DNA of 64,000 nucleotides from positions 1-64,000 of the forward strand of contig JAEWET010000016.1 in NCBI GenBank assembly GCA_023389195.1. The letters run 5' to 3'. Shown here piece by piece: positions 1 through 8,330 of this stretch (the first letter of the stretch is position 1; the number at the start of each line of letters is the position of its first letter). The translations under genes were made by a program, and so were the position numbers. The notes below the pieces were generated by a model. The model was not told the origin of the DNA. It saw only the letters and a program-made list of their open reading frames with translations, and did no database searches. The stretch is from Aliihoeflea sp023389195. Lineage in GTDB: Bacteria; Pseudomonadota; Alphaproteobacteria; Rhizobiales; Rhizobiaceae.

Positions 1-1854
1 CTCGAGGACATCAAGGCGCCCGATTGCTTCATCATCGAGCAGCGCCTGCGCGAGCTGATGGACATCCCGGTCTTCCACGACGACCAGCACGGCACGGCGA
101 TCATCGCCGCCGCCGGCCTGATCAACGCGCTGGCACTGACCGGCCGCGACTTCAAGACGACCAAGCTCGTCTGCAACGGCGCCGGTGCGGCGGCGATCGC
201 CTGCATCGAACTGGTCAAGGCGATGGGCTTCGCCCCCGACAACGTCATCCTCTGCGACACCAAGGGGGTCATTTACCAGGGACGCGAGGAGGGCATGAAT
301 CAGTGGAAGTCGGCGCACGCCGTCGACACCGACCGGCGCAGCCTGAAGGAGGCGCTCGAAGGCGCCGACGTGTTCTTCGGCCTGTCGGCGAAGGGGGCGC
401 TGACGGCAGAAATGGTCAAATCGATGGCGCCGCATCCGATCATCTTCGCCATGGCCAACCCGGACCCGGAAATCACCCCGGAAGAGGTCGCCCGCATCCG
501 CGACGACGCGATCGTCGCAACGGGACGGTCGGACTATCCGAACCAGGTCAACAACGTCCTCGGCTTCCCCTACATTTTCAGGGGTGCACTGGATGTCCGC
601 GCGACCACCATCAATGACGACATGAAGGTCGCGGCCGCGCAGGCGCTCGCCGACCTCGCCCGCCAGGACGTGCCGGACGACGTCGCCGCCGCCTATCAGG
701 GCATGCGGCCGAAATTCGGCCCGAACTACATCATCCCGGTGCCGTTCGACCCGCGCCTGATCTCGGCCATCCCCGCCGCCGTCGCCCGCGCGGCGATGGA
801 TTCCGGCGTCGCACGCAAGCCGATCCTCAACCTCGAAAAATACCAGCAGGAGCTTTCCGCCCGGCGCGACCCGATCGCCTCGACGCTCCAGCGCATCTAC
901 GACCGCGTGCGCCGCCAGCCCAAGCGCATCGTCTTCGCCGAGGGCGAGGAGGAGCAGGTCATGCGCGCCGCCGTCTCCTACGCCAACCAGAAGCTCGGCA
1001 CCGCGATCCTGCTTGGCCGCGAGGAGCGGATGCAGGAGACCGCGCGCAATGCCGGCGTCGACCTGAACCGGCCCGGCATCGAGATCATCAATGCCCGTCT
1101 GTCGCGCCGCAACGGCATCTATGCAGATTATCTCTACGAACGCCTGCAGCGGAAGGGCTACCTTTTCCGCGACGCGCAGCGCATGATCAACAACGACCGC
1201 AACCATTTCGCCGCCGCCATGGTCGCGCTCGGCGATGCCGACGGCATGGTGACCGGCGTCACGCGCAACTATTCCACCGTGCTCGACGACGTGAAGAAGA
1301 CCATGGATGCGCGGCCGGGCCACCGGGTCATCGGCGTCTCCATCGCCCTTTGCCGCGGCCGCACCGTCATCGTCGCCGACACCGCGGTCCACGACATGCC
1401 GAACGCCATCGAGCTTGCCGACATCGCCGAGGAAGCGGCCGGTTTCGCGCGGCGCATGGGCTATGAGCCGCGCGTCGCCATGCTGGCCTACTCCACCTTC
1501 GGCCATCCGCCCGGCGAGCGCTCGGAGCGCGTGCAGGAGGCGGTGAAGATCCTCGACAAGCGCCGGGTCGATTTCGAATATGACGGCGAAATGGCCGCCG
1601 ACGTCGCGCTCAATCCCAAGCTGATGGCGCAATATCCGTTCTGCCGCCTGTCGGGCCCGGCCAACGTCCTCGTCATGCCGGCCTTCCACTCCGCCTCCAT
1701 CTCCACCAAGATGCTGCAGGAACTGGGTGGCTGCACCGTCATCGGACCGTTGCTCGTCGGGCTTAACAAGCCGGTGCAGATCGTCTCGCTCAACGCCAAG
1801 GATTCCGACATCGTCAACATGGCGGCCATCGCCGCCTATTCGTCGCAAAGTTGA
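1..1854 (+). CDS. maeB: NADP-dependent malic enzyme with C-terminal phosphotransacetylase domain (5' partial)
   Basis: Malic enzyme oxidatively decarboxylates malate to pyruvate in the cytoplasm, making NAD(P)H. The frame is open from base 1, so the N-terminal part lies outside the window and 617 residues are visible. The VFHDDQHGTA motif and the Rossmann sequence CNGAGAAAIA mark the malic enzyme fold. From about visible residue 298 the protein continues into a phosphate acetyl/butyryltransferase-like domain (FAEGEEEQV, then MPAFHSASIS near the end). This fused form is the usual MaeB/Tme/Dme architecture in proteobacteria; in that family the added domain is regulatory rather than a proven acetyltransferase. 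NAD versus NADP preference cannot be read from the sequence. It ends in TGA with no clear terminator before the next gene. Confidence 0.95.
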   Translation, partial: LEDIKAPDCFIIEQRLRELMDIPVFHDDQHGTAIIAAAGLINALALTGRDFKTTKLVCNGAGAAAIACIELVKAMGFAPDNVILCDTKGVIYQGREEGMNQWKSAHAVDTDRRSLKEALEGADVFFGLSAKGALTAEMVKSMAPHPIIFAMANPDPEITPEEVARIRDDAIVATGRSDYPNQVNNVLGFPYIFRGALDVRATTINDDMKVAAAQALADLARQDVPDDVAAAYQGMRPKFGPNYIIPVPFDPRLISAIPAAVARAAMDSGVARKPILNLEKYQQELSARRDPIASTLQRIYDRVRRQPKRIVFAEGEEEQVMRAAVSYANQKLGTAILLGREERMQETARNAGVDLNRPGIEIINARLSRRNGIYADYLYERLQRKGYLFRDAQRMINNDRNHFAAAMVALGDADGMVTGVTRNYSTVLDDVKKTMDARPGHRVIGVSIALCRGRTVIVADTAVHDMPNAIELADIAEEAAGFARRMGYEPRVAMLAYSTFGHPPGERSERVQEAVKILDKRRVDFEYDGEMAADVALNPKLMAQYPFCRLSGPANVLVMPAFHSASISTKMLQELGGCTVIGPLLVGLNKPVQIVSLNAKDSDIVNMAAIAAYSSQS

Positions 1855-1927
1855 CGGCAGCGGGGAACATGGCGGTCGGGCGTGCATTGTCGTTTGCTAA
1901 TTCACGCCGCCGACCGGGAGACCCGCC

Positions 1928-3007
1928 TTGTTCGTGATCTTCGCCGCGCTGACGCTCTTCCTCGTCGTGGCGAGCGTCCTGCCGTTTTTCCCCTTCTCGC
2001 ACGGCATCGTGCGGGTCGGGGATTTTCCGCGCCAGCAATTCCTGGCGCTGGCGGCAGCGCTGCTCCTCGCCTCGGTCTTCGTCGGTGGTGACGAGACGGG
2101 CTGGCGCGTTATCCAGATGGCGCTCGCCGCCGTCGTCGCGATCCAGGCGCCGCACATCCTGCGCTTCACCCCGCTCTGGCGCAGGCAGACGGCCGACGCG
2201 CAATCATCGGACGAGGGCGAGCGCATTCGCCTCGTCTCGTCCAACGTCAAGATGTCGAACACGCACTATCGCGAACTCTCCGATGAGATCGCTGCGGTTG
2301 ATCCGGACATCCTCGTCCTGATGGAAGTCGACGACAAATGGCGCGCCGGCGTCGCCGATCTCCTCGCCCGCTACGACCATGTCGCGGATGCTGCCCGAGA
2401 CAATTCCTACGGGATGATCGTCGCCTCGAAATTCCCGTTCGAAAGCCACGACATCGATGAACTCCTGACCGAAGGCGTGCCGTCCGTCATCGCGACGATC
2501 CGCACGCCGAAGGGCAATCGCTTCCGGGCCTATTTCATCCATCCCGAGCCGCCCGTTCCCCATCGCGGCACCGAGGGGCGCGACGGCGAGACGGCGCTGG
2601 TCGCGCTCAAGGTCAAGGACGAGAAGCTGCCGGTGATGGTGACGGGCGATCTCAACGACGTCGCATGGTCGGTGACGACGGAGCGCTTCCGCAAGATCTC
2701 CGGCCTGCTGGACCCGCGCATCGGCCGGCGCATCTTCTCGACCTTCGACGCCCGCTTCCCGCTCCTGCGCTGGCCGCTCGACCATCTGTTCCATTCGGCC
2801 GAATTCCGGCTGATCGACATGAAGCGGCTGAAGCCCTGCGGCTCGGACCATTTTCCGGTCTGCTTCGAACTTCTCTTCTGTCGCTCGGAAAAGGCCGAAT
2901 CGGAGCCCGAAGCCGCCGATGGCGACGACATCGCCGAGGCGCGCGAAGTGGTCGAGGAAGCACGTGCCCGCGACGAGGAGGCGATCGGCACGGATTGGGA
3001 AAAGTGA
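1928..3007 (+). CDS. Endonuclease/exonuclease/phosphatase (EEP) family membrane protein
   Basis: The 359-residue product has two or three hydrophobic segments (about 1-23, 37-53 and 60-76) followed by an EEP-fold domain from about residue 100. EEP signature residues are in order: Asn106 in SSNVK, Glu133 in LMEVDD, His205 in FIHPEPP, GDLND at 240-244, WPLDH at 282-286 and SDHFPV from 306. The catalytic domain therefore probably faces the periplasm from a membrane anchor. The family hydrolyses phosphodiester or phosphomonoester bonds in nucleic acids, lipids or sugars, and the substrate here is unknown. The proposed start is TTG, preceded by GGGAG a few bases upstream. The C-terminus is an acidic tail of Glu, Asp and Ala. 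It stands alone between the malic enzyme gene and a convergent kinase gene. Confidence 0.85.
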   Translation: MFVIFAALTLFLVVASVLPFFPFSHGIVRVGDFPRQQFLALAAALLLASVFVGGDETGWRVIQMALAAVVAIQAPHILRFTPLWRRQTADAQSSDEGERIRLVSSNVKMSNTHYRELSDEIAAVDPDILVLMEVDDKWRAGVADLLARYDHVADAARDNSYGMIVASKFPFESHDIDELLTEGVPSVIATIRTPKGNRFRAYFIHPEPPVPHRGTEGRDGETALVALKVKDEKLPVMVTGDLNDVAWSVTTERFRKISGLLDPRIGRRIFSTFDARFPLLRWPLDHLFHSAEFRLIDMKRLKPCGSDHFPVCFELLFCRSEKAESEPEAADGDDIAEAREVVEEARARDEEAIGTDWEK

Positions 3008-3037
3008 CCGGCGGCCCGTTCGCGCCGGCAGGACGCG

Positions 3038-4030
3038 TCAGGCCAGTCCGCGTTCCATGGCGGCCTGTTTCAGGCTCAGCATCGGCCGCGGCCCGATCTG
3101 CTGGATGACGAGCCCCGCCGCGAGCGAGCCGAGCTTGCCGCAATCGGCAAGCGAACGCCCCGTCGTGTAGCCGTGCAGAAAACCGGCGGCATAAAGATCG
3201 CCGGCGCCCGTCGTGTCCACCAGTTCGGCGATCTCGATCGCCTCGACGATCTCCCGCTCGCCGCCCCGCAGCACGACCGAGCCCTTCTCGGACCGGGTGA
3301 CAATCGCAAGCTTGCAATCCTGCGCGATGGCCTCGAGCCCCGCCTCGAAGGACGATGTCTGGTAGAGCGATTTCAGTTCGCTCTCGTTTGAAAAGACGAT
3401 GTCGACCGTGCCCGAGCGCATCAGGTCGAGGAACTCGTCGCGGTAACGGTCGACGCAGAAGGAATCCGACAGCGTCATCGCGACCTCGCGACCGGCTTTG
3501 TGCGCGTGCTCGGCGGTCAGGCGGATCGCCTCCTTGGCGCGCGGCGGGTCCCACAGATAGCCTTCGAAATAGGTGACCTTGGCGCCCGCAGCCTTCTCGG
3601 CCTCGACGTCCTCGGGCCCAAGTTCGACGCAGGCACCGAGATAGGTGTTCATCGAGCGCTCGCCATCCGGGGTCACGAAGATCATCGACCGTGCGGTCGG
3701 CGGCGTGCCGGCGAGCGGCGCGGTGTCGAAGGCGACGCCCTGCGCGCGGATGTCGTGCGCGTAGATCGTGCCGAGATGGTCCGCCGAAACCTTGCCGAAG
3801 AACGCCGCGCGCCCGCCGAAGCTGGCGACGCCCGCCGCCGTGTTGCCGGCGCTGCCACCCGACGCCTCGATTGCCGGGCCCATGCGCGAATAGAGATGCT
3901 CCGCGCGCTCGGCGTCGATCAGGTTCATCGCGCCCTTGATGATCTCGTTGTCGCGCAGGAAGTCGTCGTCGCAGCGGGCAATGATGTCAACGATCGCATT
4001 GCCGATGCAAAGCACGTCATACTGCGTCAT
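3038..4030 (-). CDS. PfkB-family carbohydrate kinase, adenosine kinase-like
   Basis: This 330-residue cytoplasmic kinase probably phosphorylates adenosine or a related ribosyl substrate using ATP. PfkB family signatures are present: an N-terminal GGSAGNTAAG motif for substrate binding and DTTGAGDLYAAGF near the C-terminus, where Asp278 of GAGD is the expected catalytic base. Alphaproteobacterial adenosine kinases of this family are close to this length. I chose the ATG at 4030 because GGAGACC lies just upstream and because the longer frame adds 23 residues unlike any kinase. It converges on the EEP gene with a 30-base gap. The exact substrate (adenosine, ribose or another nucleoside) is inferred from family resemblance. 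Confidence 0.88.
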   Translation of the reverse strand: MTQYDVLCIGNAIVDIIARCDDDFLRDNEIIKGAMNLIDAERAEHLYSRMGPAIEASGGSAGNTAAGVASFGGRAAFFGKVSADHLGTIYAHDIRAQGVAFDTAPLAGTPPTARSMIFVTPDGERSMNTYLGACVELGPEDVEAEKAAGAKVTYFEGYLWDPPRAKEAIRLTAEHAHKAGREVAMTLSDSFCVDRYRDEFLDLMRSGTVDIVFSNESELKSLYQTSSFEAGLEAIAQDCKLAIVTRSEKGSVVLRGGEREIVEAIEIAELVDTTGAGDLYAAGFLHGYTTGRSLADCGKLGSLAAGLVIQQIGPRPMLSLKQAAMERGLA

Positions 4031-4170
4031 CGAGGTCTCCGGTCGCTCGTCATGTCGGGGGAACGGGCTCCGTTTAGCGGCATCGCCGCCAAAGTGCAAA
4101 CGCCTTGCCGCCTTGCCGCCGACCCGTCCGCCTCCTACTTGGCGGATAACAGCATAGGGGCGCCGCCATC

Positions 4171-4887
4171 ATGATCTTCACCGCCGCGCGGCGCGCCGCC
4201 GCCAATCTGACCGAGCCGGAATTCCGCTCGACCTTCTGGAAATCGATCGGCCTCACAGTCCTGTTCCTGATCGGGCTCTGGTTCGCCCTGCGCTATTTGT
4301 TCGAATGGCTGTTCTGGCCTTGGCTGGTCCTGATGGCGCCGGACCTGCCGGGCTGGGCCGACGCCTGGGCGTCGTGGTTCGGCATCTTCGCAGGGGTTGC
4401 CGCCGGCATCGGGCTTGCGGCCGGCTTGGCCCTCTTGATCGCGCCCATCACGGCGATCATCGCCGGCATGTTCCTCGACGACGTCGCCGAGATCGTCGAG
4501 ACCCGCGACTATCCGCAGGACCGGCCCGGAACCGCCGTACCACTGGTGCGCGCGGCCGTCCTGTCGCTGAAATTCTTCGGCATCGTCATCCTCGGCAACC
4601 TCCTGGCGCTGATGCTGCTCCTGGTGCCGGGCGTCAACCTGATCGCCTTTTTCGCCGTCAACGGCTATCTGCTCGGCCGCGAATTCTTCGAGTTCGCCGC
4701 CATGCGGTTCCGCTCCGAGGAAGACGCAAAAGCCCTCCGCCGCCGCCACTCCGGCACGGTCCTGATGGCCGGCCTCGTGATCGCTGGCTTCCTGGCGATC
4801 CCGGTCTTGAACCTCGCAACACCGCTCTTCGCCGCGGCGCTGATGATCCATCTGCACAAGGCGGTTTCGGTGAGGGAGCGGATGTAG
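4171..4887 (+). CDS. EI24/CysZ-like integral membrane protein
   Basis: The 238-residue product has several hydrophobic helices: about 26-52, 68-105, 128-165 and 196-225. The pattern and sequence, including the region around LLVPGVNLIAFFAVNGYLLGR, fit the EI24 domain family that includes the sulfate-uptake protein CysZ. Members sit in the inner membrane; CysZ moves sulfate, but a transport role for this distant copy is only inferred. No cysteine biosynthesis gene is adjacent. It is divergent from the adenosine kinase-like gene, with 140 bases between the two starts. A palindromic repeat follows immediately after its stop codon. Confidence 0.85.
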   Translation: MIFTAARRAAANLTEPEFRSTFWKSIGLTVLFLIGLWFALRYLFEWLFWPWLVLMAPDLPGWADAWASWFGIFAGVAAGIGLAAGLALLIAPITAIIAGMFLDDVAEIVETRDYPQDRPGTAVPLVRAAVLSLKFFGIVILGNLLALMLLLVPGVNLIAFFAVNGYLLGREFFEFAAMRFRSEEDAKALRRRHSGTVLMAGLVIAGFLAIPVLNLATPLFAAALMIHLHKAVSVRERM

Positions 4888-4895
4888 CTTTTCGC

Positions 4896-5048
4896 GAAGG
4901 GGACCCCCACCCTCTATCCCTCCCCACAAGGGGGAGGGAGGCCTCCACGTCGAGCCCAACCCCTCAAACCGGGTGGTGCATCAAAAGTTCGGCGCCACGC
5001 CAACGCCCTCCCTCCCCCTTGTGGGGAGGGATAAAGGGTGGGGGTCAA
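4896..5048. repeat. Palindromic intergenic repeat, family A, copy 1
   Basis: Two arms of about 41 bases at roughly 4902-4942 and 5006-5046 are inverted copies that differ at one position (CTCTATC against CTTTATC). Each arm itself contains a small palindrome, CTCCCCacaaGGGGGAG. The centre of about 60 bases is not repeated. A second copy lies at 33149-33284. It sits between the EI24 gene and the nucleoside hydrolase stop codon. Confidence 0.85.
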
Positions 5049-5077
5049 TTCGGGAAAAACTGCTTTGACGCGAGCGC

Positions 5078-6019
5078 TCAGAGCCGCCCCAACCGCTCCG
5101 TCAACAACCCAAAAAACCCGTCCGCGTCGATGTCGCGCATGACCTTGGCGTTCTTCGGCCGGCCGGTCGTGCCCCACCAGTCGACGACGGTCGCGCCCAT
5201 CGTCAGTTCCGACATCGTCTCGACCACGACGTTGCAATCGCGCCCCGAGAAAAGCTCCGGCTTCAAAAGCCAGGCGATTACGCAGGGGTCGTGCAGCGGC
5301 CCGCCATCCGTGCCGTATTTCTGTTCGTCATAGCGCTCGAAGAAATCGAGCAGCGCGGCCGTCGCCTCGCCGACCGGCGTTCCAATCGCGCGGATCGCCT
5401 CGACCCGGGCGCGGGTCGTCAGCGCCTTGTGAGTGACGTCGAGCGGCATCATCACGATCGGGACGCCCGATTTCAGCACGACGTCGGCGGCGTGCGGGTC
5501 GACATAGATGTTGAATTCGGCGGACGGCGTCACGTTGCCCTGCTCGAAATAGCCGCCGCCCATCAGCACGATCTGCTTGATGCGGCTGGCGATCTTCGGC
5601 TCTTTGATCAGCGCGAGCGCGATGTTGGTCAGCGGCCCGAGCGGGCAAAGCGTGATCGTGCCCTCCGGCTCGGCCATCAGCGTCTCGACCAGATAGTCGA
5701 CCGCGTATTGCTTCTGGAGCTGCATGGTCGGCTCCGGCAGGTCCGGGCCGTCGAGGCCGGTCTTGCCGTGGACTTCCTCGGCGGTGACGAGCTGGCGCAT
5801 CAGCGGCCGGATGGCGCCGGAATAGACCTTGATGTCGGGGCAGCCGGCAAGCTCGCAGATCTTGCGCGCATTCGTCTCCGTCAGCGCCAGCGGCACGTTG
5901 CCGGCGACCGCCGTGATGCCGATCACCTCCAGTTCCGGGCTCGCCAGGGCCAGCAATATGGCCACGGCATCGTCCTGTCCGGGGTCGGTGTCGATGATGA
6001 TCTTTGCGGCCTGCGCCAT
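5078..6019 (-). CDS. Inosine/uridine-preferring nucleoside hydrolase
   Basis: The 313-residue protein hydrolyses the N-glycosidic bond of ribonucleosides to release base and ribose. The calcium-binding motif is at the N-terminus: IDTDPGQDDA, with Asp10, Asp12, Asp16 and Asp17. Family motifs follow, including the GNVTPSAEFNIYVDP region and a C-terminal LHDP. The start at 6019 was chosen because MAQAAKIIIDTDPGQDD places the motif at the usual distance from the N-terminus and GAGGGA lies upstream. The longer open frame extends across the divergent hsp20 promoter region and looks spurious. Proximity to the adenosine kinase-like gene suggests purine salvage, but the two are 1 kb apart and not in one operon. 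Confidence 0.93.
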   Translation of the reverse strand: MAQAAKIIIDTDPGQDDAVAILLALASPELEVIGITAVAGNVPLALTETNARKICELAGCPDIKVYSGAIRPLMRQLVTAEEVHGKTGLDGPDLPEPTMQLQKQYAVDYLVETLMAEPEGTITLCPLGPLTNIALALIKEPKIASRIKQIVLMGGGYFEQGNVTPSAEFNIYVDPHAADVVLKSGVPIVMMPLDVTHKALTTRARVEAIRAIGTPVGEATAALLDFFERYDEQKYGTDGGPLHDPCVIAWLLKPELFSGRDCNVVVETMSELTMGATVVDWWGTTGRPKNAKVMRDIDADGFFGLLTERLGRL

Positions 6020-6132
6020 GTGAATGGTCCCTCGCGTTCGACTTGAACTGCGTATGGCGACAATCCATATCAGGGTCAACGGCCAGAACGCCTTCGGGGT
6101 CCGGCCAGACCGTCGCTCTTCGAGGACACGAA

Positions 6133-6558
6133 ATGACGCGCATGACACCTTTCTCGAATCCGCTTCTGCTCGGGTTCGACACGATGGAAAAGACGCTCGA
6201 ACGGGTCGCCAAATCCGGCGATTCCTATCCCCCCTACAATATCGAGCGCCTGGCATCGGGCGAGAATGGCGGCCATCGCCTGCGCATCACTCTGGCCGTG
6301 GCGGGCTTCGCCGAAAGCGATCTCGACGTGTCGATCGAAGAGAACCAGCTCGTCGTTCGCGGCAAGCAGGTCGACGACGGGGAACGCGATTTTCTCCACC
6401 GCGGCATCGCCGCAAGGCAGTTCCAGCGCATCTTCGTGCTTGCCGACGGCATGCGCGTGACCGGTGCGGCCCTGAAGAACGGGCTTCTGGCGATCGATCT
6501 CGACCGCCCGGAACCGGAACGGTTGGTAAAGAAAATCAACATTTTAGTGAAAGATTGA
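6133..6558 (+). CDS. Small heat-shock protein, Hsp20 family
   Basis: This 141-residue protein is an ATP-independent holdase chaperone that binds unfolding proteins. An alpha-crystallin domain spans about residues 38-125, with the typical strands HRLRITLAVAGF and LVVRGKQ, and a region ending GLLAIDLDRPEPER. The ATG at 6133 has GAGGA upstream and gives the normal short N-terminus MTRMTPFSNPLLLGFD; an upstream in-frame start would add 43 unrelated residues. It is followed 80 bases later by a DUF1150 gene, an arrangement common in rhizobia. No ROSE-type thermosensor was recognised in the 113 bases shared with the divergent nucleoside hydrolase. Confidence 0.92.
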   Translation: MTRMTPFSNPLLLGFDTMEKTLERVAKSGDSYPPYNIERLASGENGGHRLRITLAVAGFAESDLDVSIEENQLVVRGKQVDDGERDFLHRGIAARQFQRIFVLADGMRVTGAALKNGLLAIDLDRPEPERLVKKINILVKD

Positions 6559-6637
6559 TCGCAGGATCAATCGGAACCGAAAGGCTCGGCTGCGGGTTGG
6601 TCCTGTGAGACGTCCCGCCAGGCTCAGGAGGCTGACG

Positions 6638-6898
6638 ATGACTGAGAACGAACATCACGACAATCCGCTGACGAACGACGAACTCGCGCATCTGGGCGAG
6701 GGCACGGTCGCCTATCTGCGCCAGATGGATTCGGACGATCTGCGCGGCAAGTTTCCCGGCATGCCGGAAATGGCGTCCGGGCTGCGGCTCTGGGCGGTCT
6801 TCGCCGCCGACGGCCGGCCGATCCTTCTGACCGACCAGCGCGAGACGGCGATCGCCGGCGCGATGCAGAACGATCTGGTGCCCGTCAGCATCCACTGA
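6638..6898 (+). CDS. DUF1150 family protein
   Basis: An 86-residue soluble protein of the DUF1150 family, which is found almost only in Alphaproteobacteria and has no established function. The central region LRLWAVFAADGRPILLTDQ is the recognisable family core. The ATG at 6638 follows a strong CAGGAGG site. It lies in the same direction as hsp20 and is probably cotranscribed with it, which hints at a stress-linked role, but this is inference from position only. A strong bidirectional hairpin follows its stop codon. Confidence 0.85.
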   Translation: MTENEHHDNPLTNDELAHLGEGTVAYLRQMDSDDLRGKFPGMPEMASGLRLWAVFAADGRPILLTDQRETAIAGAMQNDLVPVSIH

Positions 6899-6951
6899 CG
6901 CATCCGTTTCGATAGGATTCCCCTGCGCGCCAAAACGCTGCAGGAGAAAAC

Positions 6952-6979
6952 AAAAAGGCGGCACAAGGCCGCCTTTTTT
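6952..6979. terminator. Bidirectional rho-independent terminator between DUF1150 and ptsN
   Basis: A GGCGGC / GCCGCC stem with a five-base loop is flanked by five A on the left and six T on the right, so it can stop transcription from both convergent genes. Confidence 0.85.
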
Positions 6980-6996
6980 CATGCCTGAAGCGTCGC

Positions 6997-7461
6997 TCAG
7001 GCTGCGTTGGTGGTCGCGCTTTCGGCCAGGAACGCGTGAATCGCGGAGGCGTCCGTCGTGCCCCTGATCTTGGCGACCGTCTCGCCGTCGCGCAGCACGC
7101 GAGCGGTGCGCGAAAGCGCCTTCAGGTGATCGGCGCCCGCGCTTTCGGGCGCGAGCAGCAGGAAGACGAGATCGACCGGCTGGTCGTCCAGCGCCTCGAA
7201 CTCGACCGGGTGGTCGAGCCGGGCGAAGACGCCGGTGATCTTCGCGATGCCGGGCAGCTTGCCGTGCGGGATGGCGATGCCGTTGCCGACGCCGGTCGAG
7301 CCGAGGCGTTCGCGCTGCAGGATCGTGTCGAAGATTTCACGCTCGGGCAGGCCGGTGATCGATGCCGCCTTTTCGGCCAGAAGCTGCAGAAGCTGCTTCT
7401 TGGAATTGGCCTTCAAGGCCGGCATCACTGCCGAAGCCTCGATCAGATCGCTCAGATCCAT
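6997..7461 (-). CDS. ptsN: PTS IIA-like nitrogen regulatory protein PtsN (EIIA-Ntr)
   Basis: The 154-residue protein is the terminal phosphoacceptor of the nitrogen PTS, fed by PtsP and NPr. It adjusts potassium and carbon/nitrogen metabolism by binding partner proteins in the cytoplasm. The conserved phosphorylation site is His66 in NGIAIPHGK. The length is the family norm. The ATG at 7461 is chosen because the N-terminal extension in the longer frame is unrelated. It follows hpf on the same strand by 46 bases, matching the widespread lptB-rpoN-hpf-ptsN cluster. The phosphotransfer partners are not in this window. Confidence 0.95.
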   Translation of the reverse strand: MDLSDLIEASAVMPALKANSKKQLLQLLAEKAASITGLPEREIFDTILQRERLGSTGVGNGIAIPHGKLPGIAKITGVFARLDHPVEFEALDDQPVDLVFLLLAPESAGADHLKALSRTARVLRDGETVAKIRGTTDASAIHAFLAESATTNAA

Positions 7462-7507
7462 TGGAAATCCTCTTGATCCCGCATTCGGCGAACGTTTCTC
7501 GCCGGTG

Positions 7508-8095
7508 CTAGTTCGCGTTCGCGCCCAAAGCCGAAGACGGGTCGATCCAGCCGATATTCCCGTCGGGGCGTCGATAGACGATGTTGACCGAATCCGTCCC
7601 GGCATTGCGGAAGACGACGACCGGCGTGTCCTTGGTGTCGAGTTCGATGACCGCCGTCGCGACCGACATGGTCTGCAACGCGACGGTCGATTCGGCGACG
7701 ACGGCGGGTGCGTAATCGTCCGGCACCTCGTCGTCTTCTTCGCCGACAGGCGACATGATCCGATAGGCCATGTCGATGGCGTCAGCGCCGTTGGCGCCGG
7801 TATTGTGCGACTTCAGGCGGCGCTTGTAGCGGCGCAGGCGCTTTTCGATGCGTTCGGCCGCGCCGTCGAAGGCGAGCTGCGGGTCCTGCGCCTGTCCGGT
7901 CGCCTGCAGCACCATGCCCGTGTCGATGTGGATCGAGCAGTCGGCGGTAAAGCGCGAGCCGGCCTTCTCGACGGTCACCCGTCCCGAAAATCCGCCGTCG
8001 AAATACTTGTCGACGGCATCGCCGATACGGCTCTCGATCCGCGTGCGGAACGCTTCGCCGATCTCCATGTGCTTTCCCGAAATGCGCAGACTCAT
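7508..8095 (-). CDS. hpf: Ribosome hibernation promoting factor, long form
   Basis: This 195-residue protein binds the 30S subunit in stationary phase and, in its long form, pairs two ribosomes into inactive 100S dimers. The N-terminal domain (about 1-100: MSLRISGKH start, RIEKRLRRYKRR basic helix) is the S30AE fold. The C-terminal domain (about 140-190: DTKDTPVVVFRNAG, then VNIVYRRPDGNIGWI) is the dimerisation tail. It sits between rpoN and ptsN, as in other proteobacteria. It is 235 bases downstream of rpoN, so it may have its own promoter, but none was confidently identified. Confidence 0.94.
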   Translation of the reverse strand: MSLRISGKHMEIGEAFRTRIESRIGDAVDKYFDGGFSGRVTVEKAGSRFTADCSIHIDTGMVLQATGQAQDPQLAFDGAAERIEKRLRRYKRRLKSHNTGANGADAIDMAYRIMSPVGEEDDEVPDDYAPAVVAESTVALQTMSVATAVIELDTKDTPVVVFRNAGTDSVNIVYRRPDGNIGWIDPSSALGANAN

Positions 8096-8330
8096 GACCT
8101 ATCTGACCTTCTGTTCATGCTGACCGGGCCGTTGGTGACCCATCTGGGTACATAGGCGAGTGTATACCCGTCGCCAGCCTGCACAAGGTTTTCCGGCGCC
8201 GTCTCCCCACGACGTCGGGGGTCGGGCCGGAGGCGAACATGCGCCGAAGACCGGATGGCATTTGCGCCCCGGCCCATTGCGGCGCGGCTTCTAGTCCCTT
8301 AACGAAACCTTGTCAATGAAGCCGCCCGGA

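Noticed and set aside
24..617. Long reading frame overlapping the malic enzyme gene in another frame
   Set aside because: It is rich in Arg, Pro and His with no motif, and the frame of the malic enzyme carries all conserved residues.
6020..6256. N-terminal extension of the nucleoside hydrolase
   Set aside because: It overlaps the hsp20 start region, and the Ca-binding motif would be far from the N-terminus, unlike the family.
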